Assembly (NCBI GenBank): GCA_002346535.1 | Contig: DDZZ01000017.1 | Location: 23,705-85,670 of the forward strand | DNA: 61,966 nt | Source of the DNA: Opitutales bacterium UBA2995 | Lineage (GTDB): Bacteria; Verrucomicrobiota; Verrucomicrobiia; Opitutales; UBA2995 | Direction of reading: 5' to 3' | Shown: piece after piece, positions 51,144 through 58,148 of the stretch | Numbering within the stretch: the stretch's first letter is position 1 | Layout: each line of letters opens with the position of its first letter | Made by a program: the position numbers and the translations under genes | Notes under the pieces: generated by a model | What the model saw: only the letters and a program-made list of their open reading frames with translations | Told to the model about the DNA's origin: nothing | Databases searched by the model: none

Positions 51144-51301
51144 TATCTCCGTTCGGTTTAGTAAACCTTCAACCCAGTTTGTTAATTTCGCTGAATTCGA
51201 TGCATACCACTGAAACCAGCGAAATATTTGAGAAAATGTAAATCCAATGCCATCTGATTTCCGTTTAGTTCAGCCAAAGGTATTTGCCAGCGAACTTTCC
51301 T

Positions 51302-52201
51302 CTACTCGACCTTAAATAAAACCATCACAGTTTCACCACTACCACTGGGCGGGGGTTGAAAATTTCCTAATCGGTGAACGGTGTTCACTCCAATGGAGTC
51401 CAACTCACCAATGCCGGAACTCTGAACAACTCTTACTGAGGAAATCGCTCCACCGGCAGAAATATAAAAGGAGACCTTAACACTTCTTCCAGCAGTTCCC
51501 TGTGTCTCGCTTTGTTTCCACAAAGCATCCAATCGGCCGGCCAAAAGCGATCGCCAAACCCGCATGGCATCTGTGTCTTCTGCAACAGAGCTAGTGGTCA
51601 AAGAAAGCTCCGGAACACTCATGATCGATTGTCTCAAGTTTTTCTCAATCTTCGAAGTGTCAATTGGCCGCGCTCGCTTTGGCTTGGGCTTAGGCATCTC
51701 TGCAGGCGGTTCCGGTTTTCCATGTTGTTTCACAAACTCATCGTAGGTAATAATTTTCGGCTTTGGCTTTTCCTGGACTGGTTTGGGTTTTGGCTGCCCA
51801 ATAGGCTTCAGTGTAGGTTCCTCAACTGAAATCAATTCCGGTTCCGGTTTTTCATGTTGTTTCACAAACTCATCGTAGGTAATAATTTTCGGCTTTGGCT
51901 TTTCCTGGACTGGTTTGGGTTTTGGCTGCTCGAAAGGCTTCAGTGGAGGTTCCTCAACTGGAATGAATTCCGGTTCCGCGAACTCTTCAATATCCAACGA
52001 AACTTCAGGTAAAGGTTCAAAGGTTTCAGGCTCAAAAGCTTCAATTGTTTCCGGCAATGCAACCATCTCAAAGATGTAAGGTTCCTCATCACGGGCAAAA
52101 AGGTTGCTGAATAAAACTCCGAGGATCAGGAAAAGAAGTGTGGATAAGTGTAATAATCCCGAAAAAAGGGCGGCCTTTTTAGTTGTGGGGTCCAGGGTCA
52201 T
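51302..52201 (-). CDS. TonB/TolA-type energy-transducing protein with a tandem internal repeat
   Basis: A 299-residue inner-membrane anchored protein. One N-terminal span (LFSGLLHLSTLLFLILGVLF) is followed by a Pro/Lys/Glu-rich periplasmic spacer and a C-terminal TonB-like domain ('VWRSLLAGRLDALWKQSET' ... 'SIGVNTVHRLGNFQPPPSGS'). The spacer contains two nearly identical 44-residue repeats (132-bp DNA units, 51712-51843 and 51844-51969), each with PKPKPVQEKPKPKIITYDEF. It is the last gene of the ExbB-ExbD-TonB operon, which energises outer-membrane receptors such as the one at 41839 (inference). Confidence 0.88.
   Translation of the reverse strand: MTLDPTTKKAALFSGLLHLSTLLFLILGVLFSNLFARDEEPYIFEMVALPETIEAFEPETFEPLPEVSLDIEEFAEPEFIPVEEPPLKPFEQPKPKPVQEKPKPKIITYDEFVKQHEKPEPELISVEEPTLKPIGQPKPKPVQEKPKPKIITYDEFVKQHGKPEPPAEMPKPKPKRARPIDTSKIEKNLRQSIMSVPELSLTTSSVAEDTDAMRVWRSLLAGRLDALWKQSETQGTAGRSVKVSFYISAGGAISSVRVVQSSGIGELDSIGVNTVHRLGNFQPPPSGSGETVMVLFKVE
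51712..51969. repeat. Tandem 132-bp repeat inside the TonB spacer
   Basis: Two adjacent copies with a 132-bp period beginning at 51712 and 51844; they differ at only a handful of bases over about 126 bp. The near-identity indicates a recent duplication or frequent slippage; the period is a multiple of three (44 codons), so the frame is kept and spacer length could vary between strains. Confidence 0.85.
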
Positions 52202-52219
52202 CTTCTCAAACTTTCGATC

Positions 52220-52636
52220 TTATTTTACACGTGTATCCAAACTGATCTTCGAAAGCCGATTTTGTTTCAATAAATCCATAACTTCGATAATTTTTTGATA
52301 TTGAAGGGTCATATCTCCCCTCACGTGAATGACTGGAAGGTCGTTTTGCTGGGCCAACAATTTAATGCGGTTTTCTAATTCATCGATCGTCACCTGCTCC
52401 TGACTCCAATAGTAGACTCCTTCGCTATTAATGGTAATCGTTTGAAATCGTGCTTCCCGTGCAGGCGGCGTTCTGGTAGCGGTTTCAATCGGCAAATCAA
52501 CCTGGATACTTTGCTCCAGCAAGGGCGTTGTGATCATAAAAATAATCAACAAGGCAAAGGACATGTCGATCATGGGAGTAACGTTTATCTCCGACAGCGC
52601 GGTCAATCGCTCTCGCTTATGGAAACTGCGCGCCAT
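52220..52636 (-). CDS. exbD: ExbD/TolR-family proton channel subunit
   Basis: A 138-residue protein with one membrane span. Seen: the ExbD start 'LTALSEINVTPMIDMSFALL' (about 11-30) containing the conserved Asp (in MIDMSF) that conducts protons, and a C-terminal periplasmic domain with 'VIHVRGDMTLQYQKIIEVMD'. It overlaps the upstream exbB by 1 bp and lies 18 bp before tonB. Confidence 0.92.
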   Translation of the reverse strand: MARSFHKRERLTALSEINVTPMIDMSFALLIIFMITTPLLEQSIQVDLPIETATRTPPAREARFQTITINSEGVYYWSQEQVTIDELENRIKLLAQQNDLPVIHVRGDMTLQYQKIIEVMDLLKQNRLSKISLDTRVK

Positions 52637-53343
52637 TACTGAAATCTTTTTGAAGCTGTATCCTCGAGCTCGATACGGTCTACCAAGGAGCTGGCAAAGT
52701 TTTCAAGTTCAATGACCCGTTTTTTGGTAAGGGACAGTAAAAAATTATAACCGAACACGGACGGAATGGCCACTAACAGCCCAGCAACCGTCGTCAGGAG
52801 AGCTCCGGACACTCCAGGCGCCAAACTGGCAATGCTGGCGGTACTCCCCAAACCAATGGCTCCAAAAGCATCCATGACACCCCAAACAGTTCCCAACAGT
52901 CCCATAAAAGGTGCTCCAGTCACAATCGAGGCAAGAAGGACCATCTTGCGCTCGTAATTGAGGCTCTGGTCGGCAACCGCTCTTTGTAATGCGTTTTCAG
53001 CATGAGAAACAGCGTTTTCCTGATCGGTGTCCGGTGCATCAATCTCAACTGCCCTGAAATAGGAATGCGTGGCAGCCTTTACCAGCGCTGCGTAGGGAAT
53101 GGATTCGCTGAACACTTTGGTCTGGGCCAATTCCAACAATGAATTCGACTGTTCTATAGTGGACTCAAAGCGGGTGTTTAAATCGTACAGCTGCTTCAGT
53201 TCCATGGCCTTCCCAATCATAACCGTCCACGCAAGGGCGCTGAAAACTCCAAGGGCAAGTATTATAAGCTGACCAGCAGTATTGGATTGAAAAAAATAGG
53301 TCAGCACTCCGGGATCATTGGATTGGGCTAGGATTAAAAACAT
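52636..53343 (-). CDS. exbB: ExbB/TolQ-family (MotA-like) proton channel protein
   Basis: A 235-residue inner-membrane protein with three hydrophobic segments (TAGQLIILALGVFSALAWTV; ASIVTGAPFMGLLGTVWGVM; GALLTTVAGLLVAIPSVFGY). The motif 'APFMGLLGTVWGVMDAFGAI' (about 139-158) and 'APGVSGALLTTVAGLLVAIP' are diagnostic of MotA/TolQ/ExbB. First gene of the exbB-exbD-tonB operon; the divergent PfkB kinase lies 147 bp away. Confidence 0.93.
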   Translation of the reverse strand: MFLILAQSNDPGVLTYFFQSNTAGQLIILALGVFSALAWTVMIGKAMELKQLYDLNTRFESTIEQSNSLLELAQTKVFSESIPYAALVKAATHSYFRAVEIDAPDTDQENAVSHAENALQRAVADQSLNYERKMVLLASIVTGAPFMGLLGTVWGVMDAFGAIGLGSTASIASLAPGVSGALLTTVAGLLVAIPSVFGYNFLLSLTKKRVIELENFASSLVDRIELEDTASKRFQ

Positions 53344-53490
53344 AGTTGAGGCTCTATATTTCTACCCTTTCTCCTTGAGCTTCAAAGGTAAAATGAATGC
53401 AAGACGTAGTTTTTTCTTTAACGTTTAGTTTCGACCAACCATCATTTTTGGTTTAATTTCGTTACAATTCCATGAACTTACGCCCATTTT

Positions 53491-54609
53491 ATGGACCATA
53501 AAGCATCAACCCTCGAACAACTCAGCAAACACGGAGCAGCCATTTCCCAGAAGAACGCGCTGGTCGGATTCGACGGATTCGTCGACCGGATGACATCCGT
53601 AGTAAATAAACGCTTCGGACAGGGAGATAAGTTCGAAAGAATCGAGACCATCGAGATTTTCGGCAGTCGCGTATTAGAGGCGGCCGGCAAAAGCACAAAT
53701 TTTGAACTATACGTAAATTTCGAAAAAATTGGTGGAAACGGACCTATCATGGCGAACGCCCTTCTCAATGCCGGAGCCAATACCCGCTATGTCGGAGCAC
53801 TCGGTGACCAATCCGTGCATCCAGTCTTTTCTGAATTCGCAAAACGGACCAACGCCGTGTCCGTAGTCGATCCGGGTGTCACCCATGCCTTAGAGTTTGC
53901 GGACGGAAAAGTAATGCTCGGAAAAATGGCTACACTAGAAGATCTGACCTATGAAGCCATTTTGAGACACGTTGGCGAAGGGGAATTCTTTGACCTTCTA
54001 TCCAGGCAGGATCTGATTAGCATGGTGAACTGGACCATGATACCTAACATGACCAAGCTGTTCTCAGACATGTTGGATCATGTCATCCCCAATTTACCAC
54101 CACGCGACAGCAAACACTACTTTTTTGATCTGGCCGATCCCGTGAAACGCCCCAAAGGCGAAATTGAGACCGCGTTACGGACCATCGCTCGCTTTCAAAA
54201 CTACGGAGATGTTACCCTGGGCCTAAATTTAACAGAATCAAAACAGGTGACCCAGATACTGGGCCAGCCGGAAGTAAAAGCAGATTCAGATGGCCTTCAA
54301 TCCATGGCCAGCCACATTCGCAACGAGCTGAGCATTGGTTGCGTGGTCATTCACCCAAAGGAAACCGCAGCCTGTGCTACCAAGGAAGATACCTGTTGCA
54401 TCACTGGACCCTACACCGAGGATCCGAAAATCACCACAGGTGCAGGAGATCACTTTAATGCCGGCTTTGCTGTGGCTCAACTGCTAGGATTTACTCTGGA
54501 AGCTTGTCTGACGGTCGGCGTATGTTTCAGCGGTCACTATGTCCGCACGGGTGACAGTCCGAGCCTCACCCACATACAGACTTTCATCCGCAATTGGAAG
54601 GACGATTGA
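53491..54609 (+). CDS. PfkB-family carbohydrate kinase
   Basis: A 372-residue ribokinase-superfamily sugar or nucleoside kinase. Seen: GGNGPIMANALLNAGANTRY (about 79-98, the family GG...N.A..L...G start) and the C-terminal TTGAGDHFNAGFAVA (about 314-328) with the catalytic base Asp. Substrate unknown. The stop codon overlaps the tmk start by one base (TGATG), and holB follows, so it may be in the same operon as those housekeeping genes. Confidence 0.88.
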   Translation: MDHKASTLEQLSKHGAAISQKNALVGFDGFVDRMTSVVNKRFGQGDKFERIETIEIFGSRVLEAAGKSTNFELYVNFEKIGGNGPIMANALLNAGANTRYVGALGDQSVHPVFSEFAKRTNAVSVVDPGVTHALEFADGKVMLGKMATLEDLTYEAILRHVGEGEFFDLLSRQDLISMVNWTMIPNMTKLFSDMLDHVIPNLPPRDSKHYFFDLADPVKRPKGEIETALRTIARFQNYGDVTLGLNLTESKQVTQILGQPEVKADSDGLQSMASHIRNELSIGCVVIHPKETAACATKEDTCCITGPYTEDPKITTGAGDHFNAGFAVAQLLGFTLEACLTVGVCFSGHYVRTGDSPSLTHIQTFIRNWKDD

Positions 54610-55250
54610 TGACCGATCCGGAGAAGGGATTGTTCATCACCTTCGAAGGTTCCGAAGGCACTGGGAAAACAACCCAGATACAAAGGCTGGCAATGCGGCT
54701 GGAAAAAAATGGCCGCCAGGTGGTCGTCACCCGCGAACCGGGAGGCACTCCATTGGGAGAGAAAATCAGACATCTTTTGATGCATTCCAAAAGCGGTGCC
54801 AATATGGTGCCTCGTACTGAGCTACTTCTTTTTGAAGCAAGTCGGGCCCAACACGTGGATGAACTGATAAAGCCTCAACTCGCCAGAGGCGCAGTTGTCA
54901 TTAGCGACAGATTTCACGACTCGACAACCGTCTATCAGGGTGTTGGGCGTTCTATAAACGGCAAGTCCGTGGAAACTATCAACGAGTTCGCCATTAATTC
55001 GCATGTACCTGACCTGACAATCCTGATAGATCTGGATCCAGAAGAAGGATTCCAGCGTATTCAAGATCGAAATACGGATCCCCCAGACCGGATGGAACAG
55101 GAAAACATGAATTTTTATCAAGCAGTCCGGCAGGGGTTTTTGGATCTTGCGGAAAAAGAGAAATACCGATTTCTAATAATCGACGGCAACCAATCCGTAG
55201 ACGAAGTAGAAGAGGTTATTTGGAATGAAATTAAAGAGCGTATTAAATGA
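54609..55250 (+). CDS. tmk: Thymidylate kinase
   Basis: Phosphorylates dTMP to dTDP with ATP. Start at the ATG 54609, overlapping the stop of the PfkB kinase (TGATG); an in-frame TTG at 54594 is less likely. Seen: P-loop FEGSEGTGKTTQI (about 12-24), DR motif ISDRFHDSTTVYQG (about 99-112) and the LID-like region near RIQDRNTDPPDRME. About 213 residues, normal length. holB overlaps the end by 26 bp. Confidence 0.94.
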   Translation: MTDPEKGLFITFEGSEGTGKTTQIQRLAMRLEKNGRQVVVTREPGGTPLGEKIRHLLMHSKSGANMVPRTELLLFEASRAQHVDELIKPQLARGAVVISDRFHDSTTVYQGVGRSINGKSVETINEFAINSHVPDLTILIDLDPEEGFQRIQDRNTDPPDRMEQENMNFYQAVRQGFLDLAEKEKYRFLIIDGNQSVDEVEEVIWNEIKERIK

Positions 55251-56205
55251 TCCGCTCCGTTCTTCCAATCCGGTGGAAGTCTTGGAACGTTCGCTCGAAA
55301 AAGGTCGGTTGCCGCACGCGATACTTTTGCATGGCAGCCATTATGCCTTTCTGGAGGAGGTCGCATTGGGATTAGCCTCGGTGCTTCTTGCCGTCGCCAC
55401 TAAGAGTTCGACTGAAAATCGATTCAAAAAAGTTGAAAAACATCCTGATTTTTTTCCGCTACGCCCCTCCAAGAGAGCTAGGGCAATTCCCGCAGATGAT
55501 ACCCGGGAACTCATTCGTCGAATCCAACAATCCCCTCACCAAAGCGAAAGAAAAGTCGCTGTCATATACGAGGCAGACCGATTGGGAGCCACCTCCCAGT
55601 CCACCAGCGCCAACATCATATTGAAGACTCTGGAAGAGCCACCTCTGGACACAACCATCATTTTGATTTCCACCCGTCCCTACGCACTTCTTGATACTAT
55701 CCGGAGCCGTTGTTTTAATTTTCGCATACAGGCTGCGTTTGAACCCACAGACAATGACTCCTGGCAAAAATGGCTTCGGGATTATTCAAATTTTTTGGAA
55801 AACCTCATCCAACTAACTTCGGATAAGGAAAGCATTGCTGCCTCCTTCATGGCTGTTTATGGCTTGATCGTACGCTTCAACTCGATTCTGACCGAAATGG
55901 TCGCCGATCATTGGAAGGCTGAACGAGAAAACTTGCCAGAGGAAATGACAGATGAAGAAAAAAATGCAACCAAGGAAGGAGCAGCCAAAGGTATTCGAGC
56001 TGGATTGTTGAAAGAAATCGAACACCAGACCAGGACCACCTCTGCACCTTACCTAAAAGGCGTAAAAACTGGTGATGTGACTCTTAAATTCGCAGACAGC
56101 ATTGCCGAGTTTGAAAAAATTTCCGGACTCCTAAATGTAAACCTTCGGGAAGATACCGCACTGGAAGACTATTTTCTTTCCTGCCTTCGTATTTGGACGC
56201 GGTAG
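55225..56205 (+). CDS. holB: DNA polymerase III delta' subunit
   Basis: A 326-residue AAA-type clamp-loader subunit. Seen: N-terminal RLPHAILLHGSHYAFLEEVA (about 29-48), 'RKVAVIYEADRLGATSQSTS' (about 112-131), 'NIILKTLEEPPLDTTIILIS' (about 133-152) and 'LLDTIRSRCFNFRI' (about 158-171; SRC motif). The Walker A site is degenerate, as normal for delta'. It begins 26 bp before the tmk stop, the usual tmk-holB arrangement. Confidence 0.9.
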   Translation: MKLKSVLNDPLRSSNPVEVLERSLEKGRLPHAILLHGSHYAFLEEVALGLASVLLAVATKSSTENRFKKVEKHPDFFPLRPSKRARAIPADDTRELIRRIQQSPHQSERKVAVIYEADRLGATSQSTSANIILKTLEEPPLDTTIILISTRPYALLDTIRSRCFNFRIQAAFEPTDNDSWQKWLRDYSNFLENLIQLTSDKESIAASFMAVYGLIVRFNSILTEMVADHWKAERENLPEEMTDEEKNATKEGAAKGIRAGLLKEIEHQTRTTSAPYLKGVKTGDVTLKFADSIAEFEKISGLLNVNLREDTALEDYFLSCLRIWTR

Positions 56206-56312
56206 GAAGAAATCCTCCTCCTAAACTTACTTTTTTACGTATGGGACCACATGTCATCTCGTTCAGCCGTTGTGAGGACGACACTTTTGGTAAACCGAAT
56301 CGTCCTTCCATC

Positions 56313-56791
56313 CGCCTGAAGAAAATCCTCGAGGTAAAGGTAGAAAGCGATGCTCATTGCGGCGCAACCGTAATACACCGCACAAAGGTTGCCTCGGATC
56401 CAGCTCAACCAAACTTTAGGCAGGTACATCTCACATTCATTCAAAATTATTGGTTGAACTTAATTATAAAGGTTTTTCAGTTAGTCCTGATGAGCTTGGA
56501 GAAAACATACTTACCAAGGACCTTGATTTATTATAACTGCCCAGGAATAACGTTTTGGAAATTGGAAAAGATGCCGTCGTGCAGATTAAGTGACTTCGCA
56601 ACCTCTGTCATCAAATCGAAGAATTTCAGAAAGGTCTCCTGAACCAAGTTTTGGAAAAATCCCGCGAAGGAGAATTTTACCGAAAGACCGATATCATGGG
56701 AATCGTCCTTGAGGGAGGAAAGATAAAGGTGGAAGATAAAATCACCGTAGAGTTGCCGTTCAAAACTTACAAAGAACTGGAGAGAGTTTAA
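56313..56791 (+). pseudogene. MOSC-domain protein pseudogene
   Basis: The plus strand carries almost a full MOSC domain (molybdenum-cofactor sulfurase C-terminal-like), broken by mutation. First frame: DAHCGATVIHRTKVASDPAQ and PNFRQVHL (the MOSC 'GDAHAG..V.HRS......PN.RQVHL' core). After a frameshift: GFSVSPDELGENILTKDLDL then TAA, NNVLEIGKDAVVQI, TGA, and LRNLCHQIEEFQKGLLNQVL to GIVLEGGKIKVEDKI ending at 56791. At least one frameshift and two in-frame stops are present. It lies beside holB and upstream of molybdoenzyme genes (xdh) on the other strand. The bases 56206-56312 show nothing. Confidence 0.8.
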
Positions 56792-56801
56792 TGAACAAAC
56801 T

Positions 56802-56826
56802 CATTCAATCGCTAAGCGATTGAATG
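56802..56826. repeat. 12-bp palindrome at the 3' end of puuD
   Basis: CATTCAATCGCT (56802-56813) and its complement AGCGATTGAATG (56815-56826), with one base between them. It overlaps the puuD stop codon and encodes its last residues on the minus strand. A T-run is lacking, so it is not a typical terminator, but it may act as a 3' hairpin for both convergent units. Confidence 0.5.
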
Positions 56827-58031
56827 TAGGCCACCAACTGGTCCAGTTGCTCTTCGCTAATCACACTCGCATAAGGTGGCATTGCCGGAGCAAAGCCCTT
56901 CACCACCTTGACCGGCGAATTCATAATAGACTCACGAATATAAGCTTCGTCGGCGATAAGTTTTGTGCCATCGACAAATTCGCGTTCCCGCCCAATGATG
57001 CCGTACAAGCTTGGGGCAATTGTTGTTGGCTGAGGTAAATGACATGCCTGACACCCCATGGTTGTGAAAAATGCCTGGCCCACTTCTGCTTCTGGACTGA
57101 GCTGAACCACTTCTTCCGCTTCGCTTAAAATGGGCGGGACCGTAACCAGCCCATAGACAACAGCCGTTCCACCAATAAAAGTAGCATAAATGATTTCCTT
57201 CCAGCGTGGAATCTTACGGTAGCAATTCATCATGTGTTTGATTATGACCAGGCCGACCATAATCACGGCAGCGATGGTGATATTTCGGTCCGCTCCGTAG
57301 GTGGAAGGAAAGTGGGCACTTACCATCAGAAAAATGACCGGAAATGTGATGTAGTGATTGTGCCAACTCCGAATCTTGGCCTGTTTACCCAATTTCAGGT
57401 CATGTGGATTGCCTACCTTCAAGTTCTCCATCATTTTATCCTGGTTGGGCATGATGTGAAAACGGACATTTGCACTCATCCAGGTGCCCATCATAGCACC
57501 CATTTGCAGGAATACTGCACGACCGTTGAAAATAGTTTCCAACCAGGACGAATATATCAGAAGCGCCACAAAGGTTATAGCGATACCTGCCCAAGCTTCA
57601 TTTCGTAAAGGACTCCTCCAAACTGCATCGTAAAAAAACCAACCGAAAATCAAAGAAACGAAACTGATCACCATTCCCATGTATGCGGGAAAGTCGGTCT
57701 TAGATGGATCCAGAAGCAATGTACCGCCGCGTGTGTAAAAAACGGATACGAGCAAAACAAATCCACTAATCCACGTGGTATATGACTGCCATTTAAAGAT
57801 ATGGAGTCTGGCTGGAATCTCTTCCGGATTGATAATCCTTTTCTGCAAAAAGAAGATACCTCCACCGTGCAACATGTTCATGCAGCCCTGCGATTTCTCA
57901 TTGTCGTTCTCCTCCAAAAGGTTGATTTCCATCCATGTGAATAATAGCGAATTGCCGATCCACATGACGGCCGCCAAGATGTGAATGAATCGAAATACAA
58001 TATTCAAAAATTCAATCAGACCGGCTTCCAT
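56805..58031 (-). CDS. puuD: PuuD-type membrane urate hydroxylase with C-terminal cytochrome c domain
   Basis: A 408-residue inner-membrane protein. The N-terminal about 300 residues carry eight to nine hydrophobic segments (IVFRFIHILAAVMWIGNSLL; 'LHGGGIFFLQKRI'; 'WKSYTTWI'-type span reading WQSYTTWISGFVLLVSVFYT), matching DUF989, the urate oxidase domain of PuuD. The C-terminal about 95 residues are a cytochrome c with heme site CQACH (about residue 327) and an axial-Met candidate in FAPAMPPY. PuuD oxidises urate to 5-hydroxyisourate and passes electrons to the respiratory chain rather than to oxygen. It lies downstream of xdhA-xdhB on the same strand, in keeping with hypoxanthine to xanthine to urate to 5-hydroxyisourate. 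Confidence 0.87.
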   Translation of the reverse strand: MEAGLIEFLNIVFRFIHILAAVMWIGNSLLFTWMEINLLEENDNEKSQGCMNMLHGGGIFFLQKRIINPEEIPARLHIFKWQSYTTWISGFVLLVSVFYTRGGTLLLDPSKTDFPAYMGMVISFVSLIFGWFFYDAVWRSPLRNEAWAGIAITFVALLIYSSWLETIFNGRAVFLQMGAMMGTWMSANVRFHIMPNQDKMMENLKVGNPHDLKLGKQAKIRSWHNHYITFPVIFLMVSAHFPSTYGADRNITIAAVIMVGLVIIKHMMNCYRKIPRWKEIIYATFIGGTAVVYGLVTVPPILSEAEEVVQLSPEAEVGQAFFTTMGCQACHLPQPTTIAPSLYGIIGREREFVDGTKLIADEAYIRESIMNSPVKVVKGFAPAMPPYASVISEEQLDQLVAYIQSLSD

Positions 58032-58059
58032 AGTTTAAACAGGAAAAAAATTAATTATT

Positions 58060-58132
58060 TGTAGGAGAGGAGCTGGCTCCCGAAATAAATATGCAATGAA
58101 TGATCAAATCGGGAGCAAGCTCACTTCCTACA
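58060..58132. repeat. Inverted pair of REP-like elements
   Basis: Two 24-bp units in inverted orientation, each starting TGTAGGA (58060-58083 and, on the minus strand, 58132-58109), separated by 25 bp. The units are about 20/24 identical (..AGCTGGCTCCCGA and ..AGCTTGCTCCCGA). Related to the single element at 35446-35469. It lies between puuD and xdhB, where it could form an mRNA hairpin or act as a BIME-type element. Confidence 0.7.
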
Positions 58133-58148
58133 TCAGTTTTGCAATACA

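Noticed and set aside
56193..56642. 149-residue plus-strand frame as an intact gene
   Set aside because: Only its middle part matches the MOSC domain; the family continues in another frame, so it is a broken gene.
56802..56826. Palindrome as a rho-independent terminator
   Set aside because: No T-tract on either strand directly after the stem; recorded as a repeat instead.
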